This document shows positions 1-11,737 of a DNA stretch of 64,000 bases, one piece after another. The stretch comes from Hymenopus coronatus (taxonomy: Eukaryota; Arthropoda; Insecta; Mantodea; Hymenopodidae). Each line of letters begins with the position of its first letter. Position 1 is the stretch's first letter. Under the pieces are notes generated by a model. The model made no database searches, was not told where the DNA came from, and was given only the letters and a program-made list of their open reading frames with translations. The position numbers were made by a program, and so were the translations under genes. The stretch is taken from contig CM060888.1 of the NCBI GenBank assembly GCA_030762935.1, positions 116,137,468 to 116,201,467 of the forward strand. The letters run 5' to 3'.

Positions 1-1171
1 ACCTCTCAGCAACATATTGTAAACAACAAGATACTCAAATGTTTAATTTATTACTACGGGTTAGAAATAGTAAAATAAACGTCTAATTTGTTTTTGTTTA
101 ACTTTATCTGCAAGCCTTTGATAGTATTTTGATCACTACCTTGTGTCCAGCCTCAAGATAAATTGACGATAGTGATAGCAGCGTATGTAACGCAGCTTAT
201 TTTTCCAGTCATTATCTTCCATTCATTGCTTTTACAATGAAATAGGTTAGAAGAATAAACAAATAAATAAGTAAAGGTTGATTGTTTAGGGAGATTCAAA
301 AGATAAGGAATCTCTTAAGGTTAGATAAACACTGTGCAGCATGTTTCCGAAAACACTGCGAAAGCACGAGACTCGGAGCTTCCCAAGCTATCTGCAGTAC
401 ACCGATAGCGTGGGCCAAGTGCGCGGCTTTGTTCCTGGGTAAATGCCTAACCCCGCTGACCATGAGAGTTTTTCATTTCCGCTAGAAAACTACATTATAG
501 TATCACATAGGATCTAAGCAACAATTCCCACCCCAAAGCTCCACCCTATACGTCGTTGTGGATCTAACAACTGCCCCAAAAATTGTAGTTCACAGGCATA
601 TTTGGGATTCTGCTTCGTCTGCGTAGTTTCCGCAGCTTTCATCGCAGATTATCTTTCGTTCATTGTATCGTTCAAATAGAAAGATACAAAACTCTTTACA
701 TTGATCACTTTCAAACCCGTGTAAGTCCAGGTTTCTGGTCAACTGTATACGGAGTTGTTTTTAAACATAATTGTTTTGTTTTATTTATGTTGATGGTCAA
801 TACTCATTTGTAGCAATATCAAAAGGCCCAACCGCCTCCTATTTGAAGTATGAAGATTCTCTTCGAGCTTTAAAGGTGTTGCAGAACTTATCGCGGCTAT
901 TTCAAATTATAATTGCTCACTGGAGAACTGGCAAAAGCGACTTTCCATATAAACGCGACCCGCTCACTGATAAACAAGTGGGGCAAAGCGTAGGTCGCTC
1001 ACCCAGTTCCCCACTTATCGGCTTTAACTTGAAATTGCCCCGTTGCATTCTGCAACTCGTTTGTCGCACGTCAGTTACTAGGCAGTTAGGCCACCTAGTA
1101 AATCGCAGTATGTCCATTTCCTTTTTAACCCTTCTACAATTGTAGAGAATAGTGTCACATCATCTTAATAT
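1..1171. other. AT-rich stretch, no gene recognised
   Basis: I see no repeat family that recurs elsewhere in the window and no convincing coding region. The small open frames at 282-485 (+) and 771-1145 (+) lack any recognisable domain, and a minus-strand frame overlaps the second, so I treat them as chance frames. Confidence 0.4.
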
Positions 1172-2135
1172 AAAAAAGAATGTTATATGTTCCATTGACT
1201 TGTCTTTCTCTACATCGCTGAAACAAATTATCATTTAAACATGTTTTTGTGCCTCCTTTATGATAATCAAGATAAACATTAGCAGAAATTGTCTTAATTA
1301 CTTGTGTAATTGCTTTAGTCATATCAATTGCAATTCTATTTTTATACCCTTAACTATTACAAATTCACGAGGACTTTAATATTACCTAATTTTGTAAGTA
1401 AAATAAAATATGGGAATACACGGCTAAAAGGATAGTCAAATCCTTTAAAAGCTAGTTGATAACGTGGTTAAAGTCACTTTCTATGCAGGCCCAGGAGTTT
1501 ATAGCTTTCCGTATGAAAGTATTTTGAATCCGAAACAAAAAAGAAGGAACATCTCAGAAATGGTCAATTATACGAAAAAAACGTATATGACATAAATTGT
1601 GTGTTTTAACATGACCTACATTTTTTGTGTAGTAAACTTTTGTCTATCTCTTACGGTTTACCAGTTACGCAACTGCAGCAAAATTCATTCAGAATAAAGA
1701 GGTCTTCAGAGGCTATAGCCAGAAAATTCAAGATATACATTTTATTTGACGGATAGACATTTTTAAATACGTATTTTAATCAAAATTGTTAGAAAAAATC
1801 AAAACTTTCCAAATGATTCTCCATGTAAAGGTTAGTCTGGGTTGGGAGGATTTTTCTCAAAATCTTTGTGTGGCATCCCTGGAAGATAATCTACTTAAAT
1901 GTCAAGTTTGGTATTTAACAGACTTTTCGTTTTTGAGCTATGCTGTCTGCTAAACACGGACACACAGACACACACACACGCACACACACGGACCTTTTTC
2001 CAAAAATGCTTTTTTTTTGGATTCAGGGGGACCCAAAACATGTATTTTCGGTGAAATCTCTCTATCGAATTTTTGGGTAGAATGCAATACCTTCTCTACA
2101 CACTATGAACATAGTACGTGTAGAAATAGTAAAAA
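1172..2135 (+). mobile_element. Hpe hairpin element, full-length copy
   Basis: Near full-length member of the dominant repeat in the window, given here in the orientation with the hairpin at the right. The family has a 5' end close to TGATGTGTTCCATTCACATG, then ACTTTCTCTACA; an AT-rich body without coding potential; a CA-rich block with GGACACAC; and a 3' palindrome built on ACTATGTACATAGT followed by TGTAGAGAAAGT and an A run. ACTTTCTCTACA and TGTAGAGAAAGT form a subterminal inverted repeat. This copy starts in an A run near 1172, carries the CA block at about 1955-1995, and ends in the hairpin at 2099-2130. The layout resembles non-autonomous Helentrons (DINE-1/HINE): subterminal inverted repeats, microsatellite core, 3' stem-loop, A/T-rich target. 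That assignment is inference; another class of non-autonomous DNA element is possible. Confidence 0.8.
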
Positions 2136-2772
2136 GCACTGAAATCCGAATACTACCGATCTAAAGCGCTTCCATGTTTTCTCTCAACATGTCCAATACA
2201 AATGAAATTGGAATTATGTGTGTGTACTGCTGGGCGTACCGAATTGCTGCCGTAATAATTTTACTCCCTTGAAGAATTATAAAAGTGCTATTACTACAAG
2301 CAGAAACTAATTTTACTAAGTCACCGCGTGTTATTGTGATCATGTGCTCTAAATGTTGAACATAAACCATATTCTTAATTGAGCAATAAGGTTATGCATT
2401 AATTAGCAGTTAATATAGTCGTTTTCGTTTAACTGGATCATGTCAACACCGACCAATCAGTTTTTAGCGCCTCAATTGATGTTTATGCAAATGATTTTCT
2501 AGTGGCTGGTTGTAATCTTAATCAAAGGCACAGAATATGTACCCAGTGTGGCAGTTAAATAACACGTCTTGAGCAACCGTTATATACGCAAGGAACGTTG
2601 CTAGTACTGTAAAATGCAATTAACTCTGTCTGTGTTGCTGAAATATGCATGAACCTTCTGGCATCCCTGTTTTAACATGTGGTGCGTACAGAAATTTAGT
2701 TCAATTTGGAATCATTATAAAACGGCATGCACCTATATTTTGCCTTTCTAACATAAAATGTGAACAATTTAT
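2136..2772. other. Unique AT-rich spacer
   Basis: Sits between two Hpe copies in the same orientation. The minus-strand frame at 2161-2370 has no recognisable domain. I see nothing else in it. Confidence 0.35.
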
Positions 2773-3631
2773 AAAAAAAATAATGAGTTCCATTCACATG
2801 ACTTTCTCTACATCGCTGGAACAAATTATTATTAATAAGCATATTCTTCTGTCCACTTTACCAGAAATTTTCTTAATTGCTTGCTTCCTTGTAAATAGAC
2901 GGAAAATAAGGGAATCCACTAGGCTAAAACGATAATCAAATCCTTTAACAGCTGGTTGCTATGTGGTTGAAATCCGTTTCTATACAGGGTCAGGAGTATA
3001 AACTTTCCGTGTGAGAATAGTTTTAAGTATTTTGAATCTGATACAAACAGCAAGATATATCTCAGAAATGGTCAATTTCATGAAAAAAAAAACATATTGA
3101 TATTAATTGTGTGTTTTAACGTGATCTACATTTACTGTATAATACGCTCTTGTCCATTTTTACGGTTTACCAGTTACGCAGAATCCAGCAAAATTCATTC
3201 AGAATAAAGAGTTCTTCAGAAGCTATTCCCAGAACATTTAAATATACATTTTATTTGTTATATAAATATCTTTAATATACGGTGCTGTAATCAAAATCGT
3301 TAGAGCCATTTTTGAGAGAAACAAAAATTTCGAAATTTTTTCCATGTAAAGGATAGTTTGGAGAGGGGGATTTTTCTCAAAATCTTGGTGTCGCATCTCT
3401 GGAAGATACTATACTTAAATGCCAAATTTGGTATTTTATCCACTTTTCGGTTTTGAGTTATCGTGTTCAAAGCCACACGGACTCATGGACACACACGAAC
3501 CTTTTTCTAATTTTTTTTTTATACAGAGGATCCTAAAGTATTAATTTCAGGTGAAATTTCGATATCGAATGTTTGGTAGGAATGCAATACCTTCTCTCTA
3601 CACTACATAGTGCGTGTAGAGAAAGTAAAAA
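2773..3631 (+). mobile_element. Hpe hairpin element, full-length copy
   Basis: Same family as the copy at 1172-2135. The 5' ACTTTCTCTACA lies at 2801-2812 and its inverted partner TGTAGAGAAAGT at 3615-3626, so the 12-bp subterminal inverted repeat is perfect here. The 3' hairpin has lost several bases of its loop half. The closing A run (3627-3631) is also the first base run of the next copy. Confidence 0.85.
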
Positions 3632-3800
3632 TCTGACATGTTACACTTACATGATTTTCTCTACCTATTTTAACACATATTCACATAAAAGCTTATTCTT
3701 TTATCTACTTCATTCTAGTCGAGATATACCTACATTAGCACAAACACTCGTATTACTTAAGTCCTTGTAAGTAAAATCAAAGAAATAAACTAGGTTATAA
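3627..3800 (+). mobile_element. Hpe 5' fragment, head-to-tail with the previous copy
   Basis: Begins in the A run that ends the preceding Hpe copy and reads through the 5' end, including TTTTCTCTACC and the diagnostic stretch ending near 'cttccttgtaagtag' in other copies. It stops at about 3800, where sequence in the opposite orientation begins. Confidence 0.7.
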
Positions 3801-3804
3801 CTAA

Positions 3805-4380
3805 GTTACATGGAACTTTTTTCGAAAATTTTGATTTTCTAAAAAAATGGCTCTAACGATTTTGGTTAAAATATCATATATTAAAGATATTTACCTGACA
3901 AATAAAATGTATATTTTGAATTTTCTGGGAATAGCCTCTGAAGACTACTTTATTGTGAATGAATTTTGCATAACTACTAAACCGTAAGACATGGACAAAA
4001 ACATAACACACAAAAAATGTAGAGCACGTTAAAACACACAATTTATGTTACATGCATTTTTTCGTGGAGTTGACCGTTTTTGAGATATTCCTTTTTCTTG
4101 GTTTCAGCTTTGAAAAATTTATACTTTTCTCATACAGGAATTTGTCAACTCCTGTCCATACAAACAAAGGAACATCAATCACATAGTAACCAGCTTATGG
4201 CTTTCACCTTAACTTATGGTACTCCCTTATTTCGCTTCTATTTACAATAAAGCAAGGAATAAGACTATTTCTGCTAATTTTTCTCGATTAGCATTGAAAT
4301 AAATAAAAGATAAGCTTATTAACAATAAGTTGTTACAGAGATATAGAGAAAGTCATGTGAATGGAACACATCAGATTTTT
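3805..4380 (-). mobile_element. Hpe copy lacking its hairpin third
   Basis: Reads from the middle of the element (ATGGAACTTTTTTCGAAAAT) to the intact 5' end, which closes with GTGAATGGAACACATCAGAT and a T run at 4380. The hairpin and CA block are missing. With the fragment at 3627-3800 it forms an inverted, broken pair. Confidence 0.8.
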
Positions 4381-5479
4381 TAAGAATATTTTATATCATA
4401 TTATGGAAAAACTTCATAAACCAGTATATGGTAATAAAAATAACTAACCAAACATTTTATTACACACTTCTGCTAGGTTGGGAAAATTTTCAGACCTCTA
4501 GTAGTAATTTTGTAGTCAAAGGTATTTTGAATACGGGAAGATAAAAAAGGAATTGAACCTGAAAAAAATGACTTACAGTTAACATGGATATTAATTTAAT
4601 CAGCGCAGAGCTTTAAAATGGCTTCCAAAACATGTTTAGATCCACCATAGGAGAAACAAATATCAAAGTATGGTGCACTAAAGTTCCAAAAATCGACATT
4701 TGTGTACCAAAGCCGTTATAATGCACTTCTGTGTCCCCTTGAAACAAGATATTATAATCTGCTTCAGAAGATAACTAGGTAATTCTTATTAAGTGTACAT
4801 ATATGACTGCATTTTTACTATTTTCGGTCAAAAATTCGATTTTTTTGTTTTTTTTGCATTAAAATATTACAGTATTTGCTCTATCAGATGCTACCATTAT
4901 TTTGTTTGTTGCACCATTTTTAAAACTCCTAGAGGCCATCTTTGAGCTCCATGTGCTTGGTATTTAAATGCCAGGTACACGCCCCTTTTATGTAGGGAAG
5001 TTACGCATTGTTATTTTATGCTTTTTTAATGTTATTTTGAATATGACACTTGAAGCCTTTCAATAGGGGGCTTGCTAATGATTGCTTGCTGCTATTTGTA
5101 CTGCTTGATCAATACAAATGTTAAAAATCCCTTTAAAAATCTGTTTTATGAAAAAATGAATGAAATGTTTGACGTAACTGTAGAAAGTGTGTTTGAAGAT
5201 TTGTGAAGTTATAAAGCTATATATTGATTCAGAATCATTTTATTTATGCTTTATACTTGTTATTTTACAAATAGCTTGTCTTGTGTAGCACAATCATGGC
5301 TTCCTTCTTTATATGCTTTGAGGGCCATATGAGTTTCACGTGTTTATCTGAAAGCTAACGTTTTTTTTCTCACCAAATTCGTTCTCTTTCTTCTGCGAAG
5401 TGTTGTCGTTCTGTAACTTATTAATTTATAAGTATCGAGAAAAATAAAAGTCTTAGAGGTAGTTATAGACAAGCAAGAA
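4381..5479. other. AT-rich stretch, no gene recognised
   Basis: No repeat of the window recurs here and there is no recognisable protein. It leads into the Mutator-like relic and may hold further decayed sequence of that element that I cannot read. Confidence 0.3.
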
Positions 5480-5891
5480 GGAGACCTTCTAAGAAAAGCA
5501 ATCACCGGCACGCTGCACAAAAGCAAGGACACAAAACCCTAATGAATCTCTTCTTCATGTGTGGAGTAAATGCCCCAAAGAAGTATTTATTTCAAAGAAC
5601 AACAGCAACTAGTTGTGGATAAAGCCATTAGTGAGTTCAACATGGGTCATTATAATACACTAAAGAACTGCACTCCATCAAAAATCACTCTATATCACAT
5701 ATATTAGATGTGGATCTACAGCGTCACTGTCAAAAAAAAAACAACAGAATGTTCAAAGAATTGCACAAAGCAGGAATAGGAGCTCTGAGCATCTGCAACA
5801 GGGCAGAAAACAGCTTAAGTTACAGACAATATCCTCTGAAGAAAGAAAAGAGAGGTTTGAGGGGAAGACATATGGTCCAGAGCAGTTCTGA
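5480..5891 (+). pseudogene. Relic of a Mutator-like transposase C-terminus
   Basis: Broken plus-strand coding relic. In one frame from 5535 it reads NPNESLLHVWSKCPKEVF, the kind of NPNE-x-H-x2-W-x2-CPK block seen near the C-terminus of the large Mutator-like transposase domain proteins of arthropods. After a stop it continues in the same style (VDKAISEFNMGHYNTLKNC). In the final part a basic stretch runs to KTYGPEQF and a TGA at 5889-5891, which looks like the genuine C-terminus of that family. At least two frame changes and several stops separate these blocks, so it is dead. Family assignment rests on motif memory only. No matching terminal repeats were found around it. Confidence 0.5.
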
Positions 5892-7439
5892 AAGGTAAAT
5901 TTTCTTTTGCTTTTTTCTCGGATTGCAATTCTTCAGCATTTTGCTGTATACAAAATGCTCCTTGCGGAACAGTTTTTATCAGAATGACTTGAAATTTGCA
6001 CACTACAGAAATATATACTGGAACTAAAAATTGTATTGGGTTTTCATAACAATTACTTTTAGTATGGGTTTTACTATTTTGAATAGGCCATAAATCACAT
6101 TTTTTTAAAAAAATCTTATTTTTTTTTGTAAGTAAATAATCAGATATAAAAACCCAATACAACTACAACTTATGATTGAAGAGTATCTGTACAAAGTTTT
6201 AAAATGATAGGATGAAAAGTTTGTCGCAAGGGGCTTTTCAAATGACATTATTATTTTTTTAAATAGTCATATATTTTCTGAACCGAACAAAGTATAGAGC
6301 TTAAACTTGGCACAACACCATGTGATGCTAATATAAACATGCTCTCAAAATTTCATCAAAATTGATTAAAAAATATAGAAGTTAGAAAATTCAGTCATAA
6401 GTACCCTTAAGACTACTAATTATTTAGCCGGTTTACCGGTTAAGATCTCATTAGTTTAACTACTTATTTGTCTCTCCTCTTCAAGGCAAGTAAGTCTAAC
6501 AAGCAAACCAACAGTGAAGTCATTGTCGCTCACAGATAAACCGATAAAGTAGCACAGATTTCTTAAGCTATTAAAACTTTACTAATTTCAGCTCTTGAGT
6601 GGGTTGTGACTGTAGCAGCCATTAACCCAGTAAGGTGAGACTGTTTTATTGTAAGCTGCAATTAGTTTGCTAAGAGTGCTACATAAAGCACGTCACCCAA
6701 CAACAGAGAGCTGGTTTAACATCATTAAACCAGAAGCAATACTTGCTGATGTGAAGTGTATCCTACGGCAACCGTGTATCTCAACACTAACCACTTCTTT
6801 TTAAGGTCGCTCTAGGTATATATCTTATGCATATTTCACTGCATCTTCCGTTTAATCAAGCGACAAAAGGCGGTCAATAAATTTTGCCTGTAATTTCCTT
6901 TTGTATCTTAAGGGATGATAAATTAAACGCTTATAAAGATCTGTAAGGGCATCTGATTATATGCCTTTGTTCGTGCATTTAATATGCATATGGGCTATCT
7001 TATGCGATCATCAGACGGAGCAGAATGGATGGTGGATAATGGTAGAGAAGATGGCTCTATTTCACAGCTCAAATCAAAAGCACTTTGTGAAAACAAGTCT
7101 TCAATTATCGCTAGTGACTTATTGCATGTATCAGGCTTTTCAATCGTCTGCTCTGCGAATATATTTAGTGGCTGTGCCTATAACTTTCTGTAGATCGTCC
7201 GAAGGTTTCGATGCTGTTTATGTCAGCTTGTTCTTTTTCTGTTTAGCCTCCTCGTATATAGGACTTACAAGCCAGCGCCTAGGGTCAGACGGCTGTTGAG
7301 GAGCGGAGCCTCTGAATCAGAGTCAGGATGGTGATCAGCCCGATGCCACGTATGAAAGTGAAAATACCAATGCTAAATTGAAGCATCTAATAGTTTCTAT
7401 GACAGTATTAATACATTGTAAATGATCCTACATGCACGA
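5892..7439. other. AT-rich stretch, no gene recognised
   Basis: Holds two overlapping open frames at 6961-7299 and 6984-7193 (+) with no recognisable domain. The sequence becomes less AT-rich from about 7270 as it approaches the LINE fragment, so 7270-7440 may be more of the same element in unreadable form. Confidence 0.3.
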
Positions 7440-8175
7440 AGAAGGTTTCATTGGAAGTTCAGTGTGGGCTAAAATCGGAGTGGGGTATGGAGCAATACAT
7501 CAAAACAGGTACCAAACTCATTAGAGAGGGGCTCGCGTGGATTAGACTAGGAGCATGGAGGAGTACAAACATTGCTGACGAGAATGGTATGAAAATCTGT
7601 CCCATTTGAGAGGCGGAAGAGTCGTGGACCTATATCAGATGTAGGGGTACGGAGGAATGGAGGGGAACATATTTACCGCGATCCTTTACCACCGCGAATG
7701 TAGAGCTAGAAGCATGTTGGACGCTACTGACAGGCACGGAAGACGTGGACGGGCTAGGCAAATTTATACTTGAGGCAAGACAGCTGAGCAGGCTGACAAA
7801 ATAGAGAAGGATAGGGGGGGGGGCAATAAGAATAGTTAAATAAAAGTGATTATAATGTTTTACATACATATATCTTATGTCATTGTTGCATTGTGCTGTT
7901 ATATATTGTGTATATTATCTGTATTTATTTCTCTTAAATGTATTTGTCTATTACAATAGGGTACATTAACGCACCTGAATAAGGTGCACTCTGTGTTGTA
8001 AATTTAAAGTGGTGTATTTGAATATCTTTGTTGTTTTTTTTTATTTTCGTGTTTAGGCTTTTAATTTTCTGTTATTGTTGTTGCTGTTGTTTTTAATATT
8101 GCTCACTATTTTGTGTACTGCAAAAGCAGGTATGGTGTGTTATGTCAATAAATACACTTATTCATTAACTCATTC
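7440..8175 (+). mobile_element. LINE 3' end (C-terminal ORF2 piece and 3' UTR)
   Basis: In the frame through 7524 the sequence reads GLAWIRLGAWRST, then CPI-stop-EAEESWTYIRC, then TEEWRGTY and a long charged tail ending at a stop near 7801. This matches the C-terminal zinc-knuckle region of non-LTR retrotransposon proteins and resembles the piece at 43993-44150 (RWRIAWLRL, CSLCGYQEDWTH). The second zinc cysteine is replaced by TGA at 7607-7609 and the histidine by tyrosine. Downstream, 7810-8175 looks like a 3' UTR ending in AATAAATA and short ATTCATTA-like repeats. Clade not assigned. Confidence 0.6.
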
Positions 8176-8271
8176 ACGATCCTTTATCCTAGTTAAAATT
8201 TTTAGTGCGTGATTAGTGCATATTTTCCAAATTATAAAATATATTTAAAAATTTAGACAACATTTATATAG

Positions 8272-8503
8272 CCCGCCTGGGTAGCGTGGTGGTAGCATGG
8301 CGACCTCACATTCAAAAAGTCGTGAGTTTGAATCTGCTTAAGGTGAGTTACCCCGATAAGTGTTTTTTTTCCCGGATTTTCACTTATCCTGAAAAGATTA
8401 ATGTCGAGTAACTTTAAGCTCCATAGACCCCGAAATCATTTGAGCATAATTTCATCAATTTCATTCACCGTCCGGTTTGCCCATCCAGGTTAAAGGACGT
8501 TAA
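8272..8503 (+). mobile_element. SINE-1, tRNA-derived
   Basis: tRNA-like head starting CCCGCCTGGGTAGCGTGGTG (A-box region) with a B-box-like GTGAGTTTGAATCTGC, followed by the family body (CTTATCCTGAAAAGATTAAT, TTTAAGCTCCATAGACCCC) and the tail GGTTAAAGGACGTTAA. At least eight further copies or pieces of this family occur in the window in both orientations. Confidence 0.8.
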
Positions 8504-8563
8504 GCTACATACATGGTGGCACATTTTAGACATTAGTGCACACAAGCTGATGTCTGGTAATAA

Positions 8564-8607
<44 letters not shown>
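8564..8607. repeat. (AT)n microsatellite
   Basis: About 22 uninterrupted AT dinucleotides. Confidence 0.95.
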
Positions 8608-8611
<4 letters not shown>

Positions 8612-8659
8612 TGTGTGTGTTTGTTATGCCATCCCTGCTTATATGTGCTATCTTCGTAC

Positions 8660-9042
8660 ATTTACGTACTGCAGGATGATGCCAAGCAAGGTAGTTCAGG
8701 CGCTTCGTCTGAGAAACTGGCATTTGGAAGTCGTGGAATAGGTTCCCCGGGCCGATCTCTCTGGCCCGGTCAATAGGCGAATGCTGGGAAGGTTTCTTCA
8801 TTCCCCCAAACTTCCGTCCATTTATTCAATTTCTATTTCATCCAACTGGCTTCTTTCAGGGTTGTAAGTGTCGGCGAGGACAGCGGTATTGGCACCCTTC
8901 CGTGGAAGTAGCTGAGCTCTGGAAATCAGCTCTCGACGGCGGAAAATGTCTGTAAATTTAGGGTGTTGGGCCATACTTGGAGAGGGGCTCTTAGAGCTCC
9001 CCGCGTTGAGATGAACTACTTGGTAACTGTTAGGGACCCTCC
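8660..9042 (+). repeat. GC-rich composite repeat, copy 1
   Basis: GC-rich island homologous to 44838-45460: shared blocks include AGGCGCTTCGTCTGAG, TTCCCCGGGCCGATCTCTCT, TTCTTCATTCCCCC, CTCTGGAAATCAGCTCTCG and GCTCCCCGCGTTGAGATG. Both copies lead into CA-type microsatellites on their right. It looks like an interspersed element, possibly SINE-derived or a LINE 3' piece, but I cannot name it. Confidence 0.6.
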
Positions 9043-9751
9043 AAATACACATACACACATACACACATATACACCTACACATACACATACATTCACACAT
9101 ACGAACACACACACACATACACACATACATACACCTACACATACACACATACACATACACACACCTACAGATACACATACACACACCTACACATACACAC
9201 CTACATATACACACCTACACATACACACCTACACATACACACCTACACATACACACATATACACATACACACATACACACATATACACACATACAGACAT
9301 ATACATATACACATACACACATACACATACGCACCTACACACACATACACATACCCACATACACATACACACATATACACATACACACACCTACACATAC
9401 ACACACCTACACATACACATACTCAAACACACAGACGCATACACACACCTACACATACACACATACACACACCTACACCTACACACCTACACATACACAC
9501 ATACACATACACACATACACACATATACACATACACATACACACATATACACATACACACATATACACACACCTACACATACACACATACACACATACAT
9601 GCACATACACACATACACATAGACACACCTACTATTACACATACACACATTCACACATACATACACCTACACATACGCATACACACATTCACACATACAC
9701 ACATATACACACACACCTACACATACACACACCTACACATACACATAGACA
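9043..9751. repeat. CA-type hexamer microsatellite
   Basis: About 700 bp of imperfect ACACAT / ACACCT / ACACAC hexamers. The same array resumes at 10032 after a SINE insertion. It produces long open frames rich in Thr and His on the plus strand and in Cys and Val on the minus strand; these are not genes. Confidence 0.95.
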
Positions 9752-10031
9752 AGTCGGCCTCCGTGGTGTAATGGTTACCATGCTGACTTAATATACCCAA
9801 GGTCGCGGGTTCAAACCCGGCGGAGGACGATGGATTTTTTCGGGCGTAAAAATCCTTAGCATGGCTTCCTTCGGAAGGGAAAGCCGTGTCGTAGATTTAC
9901 GGCTCGTAAAAGAACCTCAGGCCTGATAGAGAGGCCTCTGAGCAAAATTAAGCGGTCTTTCATGCCCAATATAGAATGGGACGCTGAGAACCACAGCAGT
10001 TAAAGAGCGTCCATAAATAACACGCCATTTC
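9752..10031 (+). mobile_element. SINE-3, tRNA-derived, with 14-bp target duplication
   Basis: tRNA-like head with CCTCCGT...CGGAGG acceptor-stem pairing, a D-arm-like GGTGTAATGGTTACCA and a T-arm-like GCGGGTTCAAACCCGGC, followed by a body (GATGGATTTTTTCGGGCGTA, GGCCTCTGAGCAAAA). It sits inside the CA microsatellite and is flanked by a perfect duplication CATACACATAGACA at 9738-9751 and 10032-10045. Related copies are at 19400-19565 and 61315-61594. It could be mistaken for a tRNA gene, but the body and the duplication show it is a SINE. Confidence 0.85.
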
Positions 10032-10150
10032 CATACACATAGACACACTTACCATTACACACACCTACACATACACACACACACCTACACATACACATAC
10101 ACACATATACACATACACATACACACACATACGCACATACACACACATGA
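10032..10150. repeat. CA-type microsatellite, continuation
   Basis: Right part of the array split by the SINE at 9752-10031. Confidence 0.9.
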
Positions 10151-11737
10151 TGATCGTTTGAAACCTCCACCTCTTCCCCTCCACTCTTTGTACTGCGAAA
10201 CTAGACTGCTCTCATCTATTTGCACGGACGGTACATGAAGCCTCTTTACAGAGAAGACCACAATAGTGACCACTCAAGCAAAAGAAATATGTCAGCAACT
10301 TTAGAAAAATATAATTTCACATGTCAATCTGAAGTGTTCTGTTAGATTTATATTAGTAGCTACCCATATGGCAAGAATACTACAAAACAGATTCCGTCAG
10401 TAGTCCATAAAAGTCTTACTCTTTTCGTATAATAATGTTGGCTTACCACCCATGTGTAAATGTAATTTTTGACGCGTACACAAATAAAACAATTCAAGTA
10501 GAACCCCAAAGCTGTAATCAACACTGAAATCTCCAATGCAGGGCTCGTGCAGAGAAATTAAAGTCCAATACTTATTTTTGCTCTTTATGAAAGTATTATT
10601 ATTATTACTATTATTTTTATTATCATCATTCATCTCCCTACAATAGATGACTGAAGTTCAAGAGAGTCCCGCCTTGGTTGTCTTAAGGTTGTCTTAGACC
10701 AGCTACAGAAGGAAGGAGTAATTGGCTAAGACAGAAAATGTGCTTTTATTTCCTGCTCATAAAAGAGCAGATAAAATTAAAGTTTTTGCTCTAAATTTTA
10801 GCACTTGCTTGCCCAAAATAAATATTTTGCATACATTTTTCGAATAAAAAATGTAATTGTTATACAACAAATCGGATACACTATTCTTTGCTACATTTAC
10901 ATAATATCCTTTATAAATGGGTTTAGCCACCTTTATCTCTGAGGCAATATTTGGTAATATTCTTAAAATAGATTTGCTAAATTTGATTATTTCGGCAGGG
11001 TAGGCCTTTGTTATTTTTTACTTATCATACCCCTCACAAATCGACGCAACATTATACCTTGTGGCGTGACGTTCTGGGATCAAACCCGTGTCCAATGTGC
11101 CATTTTATTTTCGGTGTCTAGGTTATTCTGGACCTTGCCCTAAACACGCAATTTGGCACATTCATCTCAACAATGTTAGTGGCTATATGGATACTTTAGT
11201 CATTTCCAAATACTATAACCACAAAACTCCATTATTGGATCCGCTATTCTTGATCGAGGGTTCATGTACCAGTGTATTTCAATTTTCAACATTTAAGGAT
11301 GACCAAGGATCAATACCAAACACACGAAATTCATTTTAAGCGTTGTACATTATTTCTTTTTCATTACCTACATAATCATATGTTCCAATTATTGTACAAA
11401 GGCTTTGAACTATTGAAACCGGTTATATAGCAACATAACAACCTAAAACCACCCAAATATAAAACCCCTATAACAACACACAAAGACTGCAATTAACTAA
11501 GACATTTCAACACGTGATCGGGATTCTTGCGAGCTCGCTGGGGCGAGTTATTGAAGTCGAAATTCTTACCTACAGGAATATATATTTGTTTACATGATCT
11601 GTATTCCTGAATAACCTCCTACTGAAAATCAGCTTTAGCAACAGAATCCTCGCACTCATGTCTTCACTAACTAAAGGCAGTAAAATTGGATAGTTCTGGT
11701 CAGGTACATATTTATGGGATATAAAATACAAACATGT
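10151..11737. other. AT-rich stretch, no gene recognised
   Basis: Includes a short run of ATT triplets at about 10598-10630. Frames at 10397-10633 (-) and 11088-11339 (+) have no recognisable domain. The plus frame is 83 codons long and begins within less AT-rich sequence, but no splice or promoter context supports it. Confidence 0.3.

Noticed and set aside
1172..2135. Hpe as a TIR transposon or SINE
   Set aside because: The inverted motifs are subterminal, not at the ends; nestings show no fixed target duplication; there is no A/B box and no internal promoter, so these readings fit less well than a Helentron-type element. Not fully excluded.
6961..7299. 112-codon plus-strand frame
   Set aside because: No domain, a second open frame overlaps it, and no splice or promoter context was found.
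8963..9622. Long plus-strand open frame of 219 codons, the longest in the window
   Set aside because: It is a translation of the CA hexamer microsatellite (Thr-His repeats). The minus-strand frame at 8822-9214 has the same origin.
9752..9825. Possible functional tRNA gene
   Set aside because: The stems look tRNA-like, but the SINE body and a 14-bp target duplication follow, and related decayed copies exist. The other tRNA-like heads in the window were rejected for the same reason.
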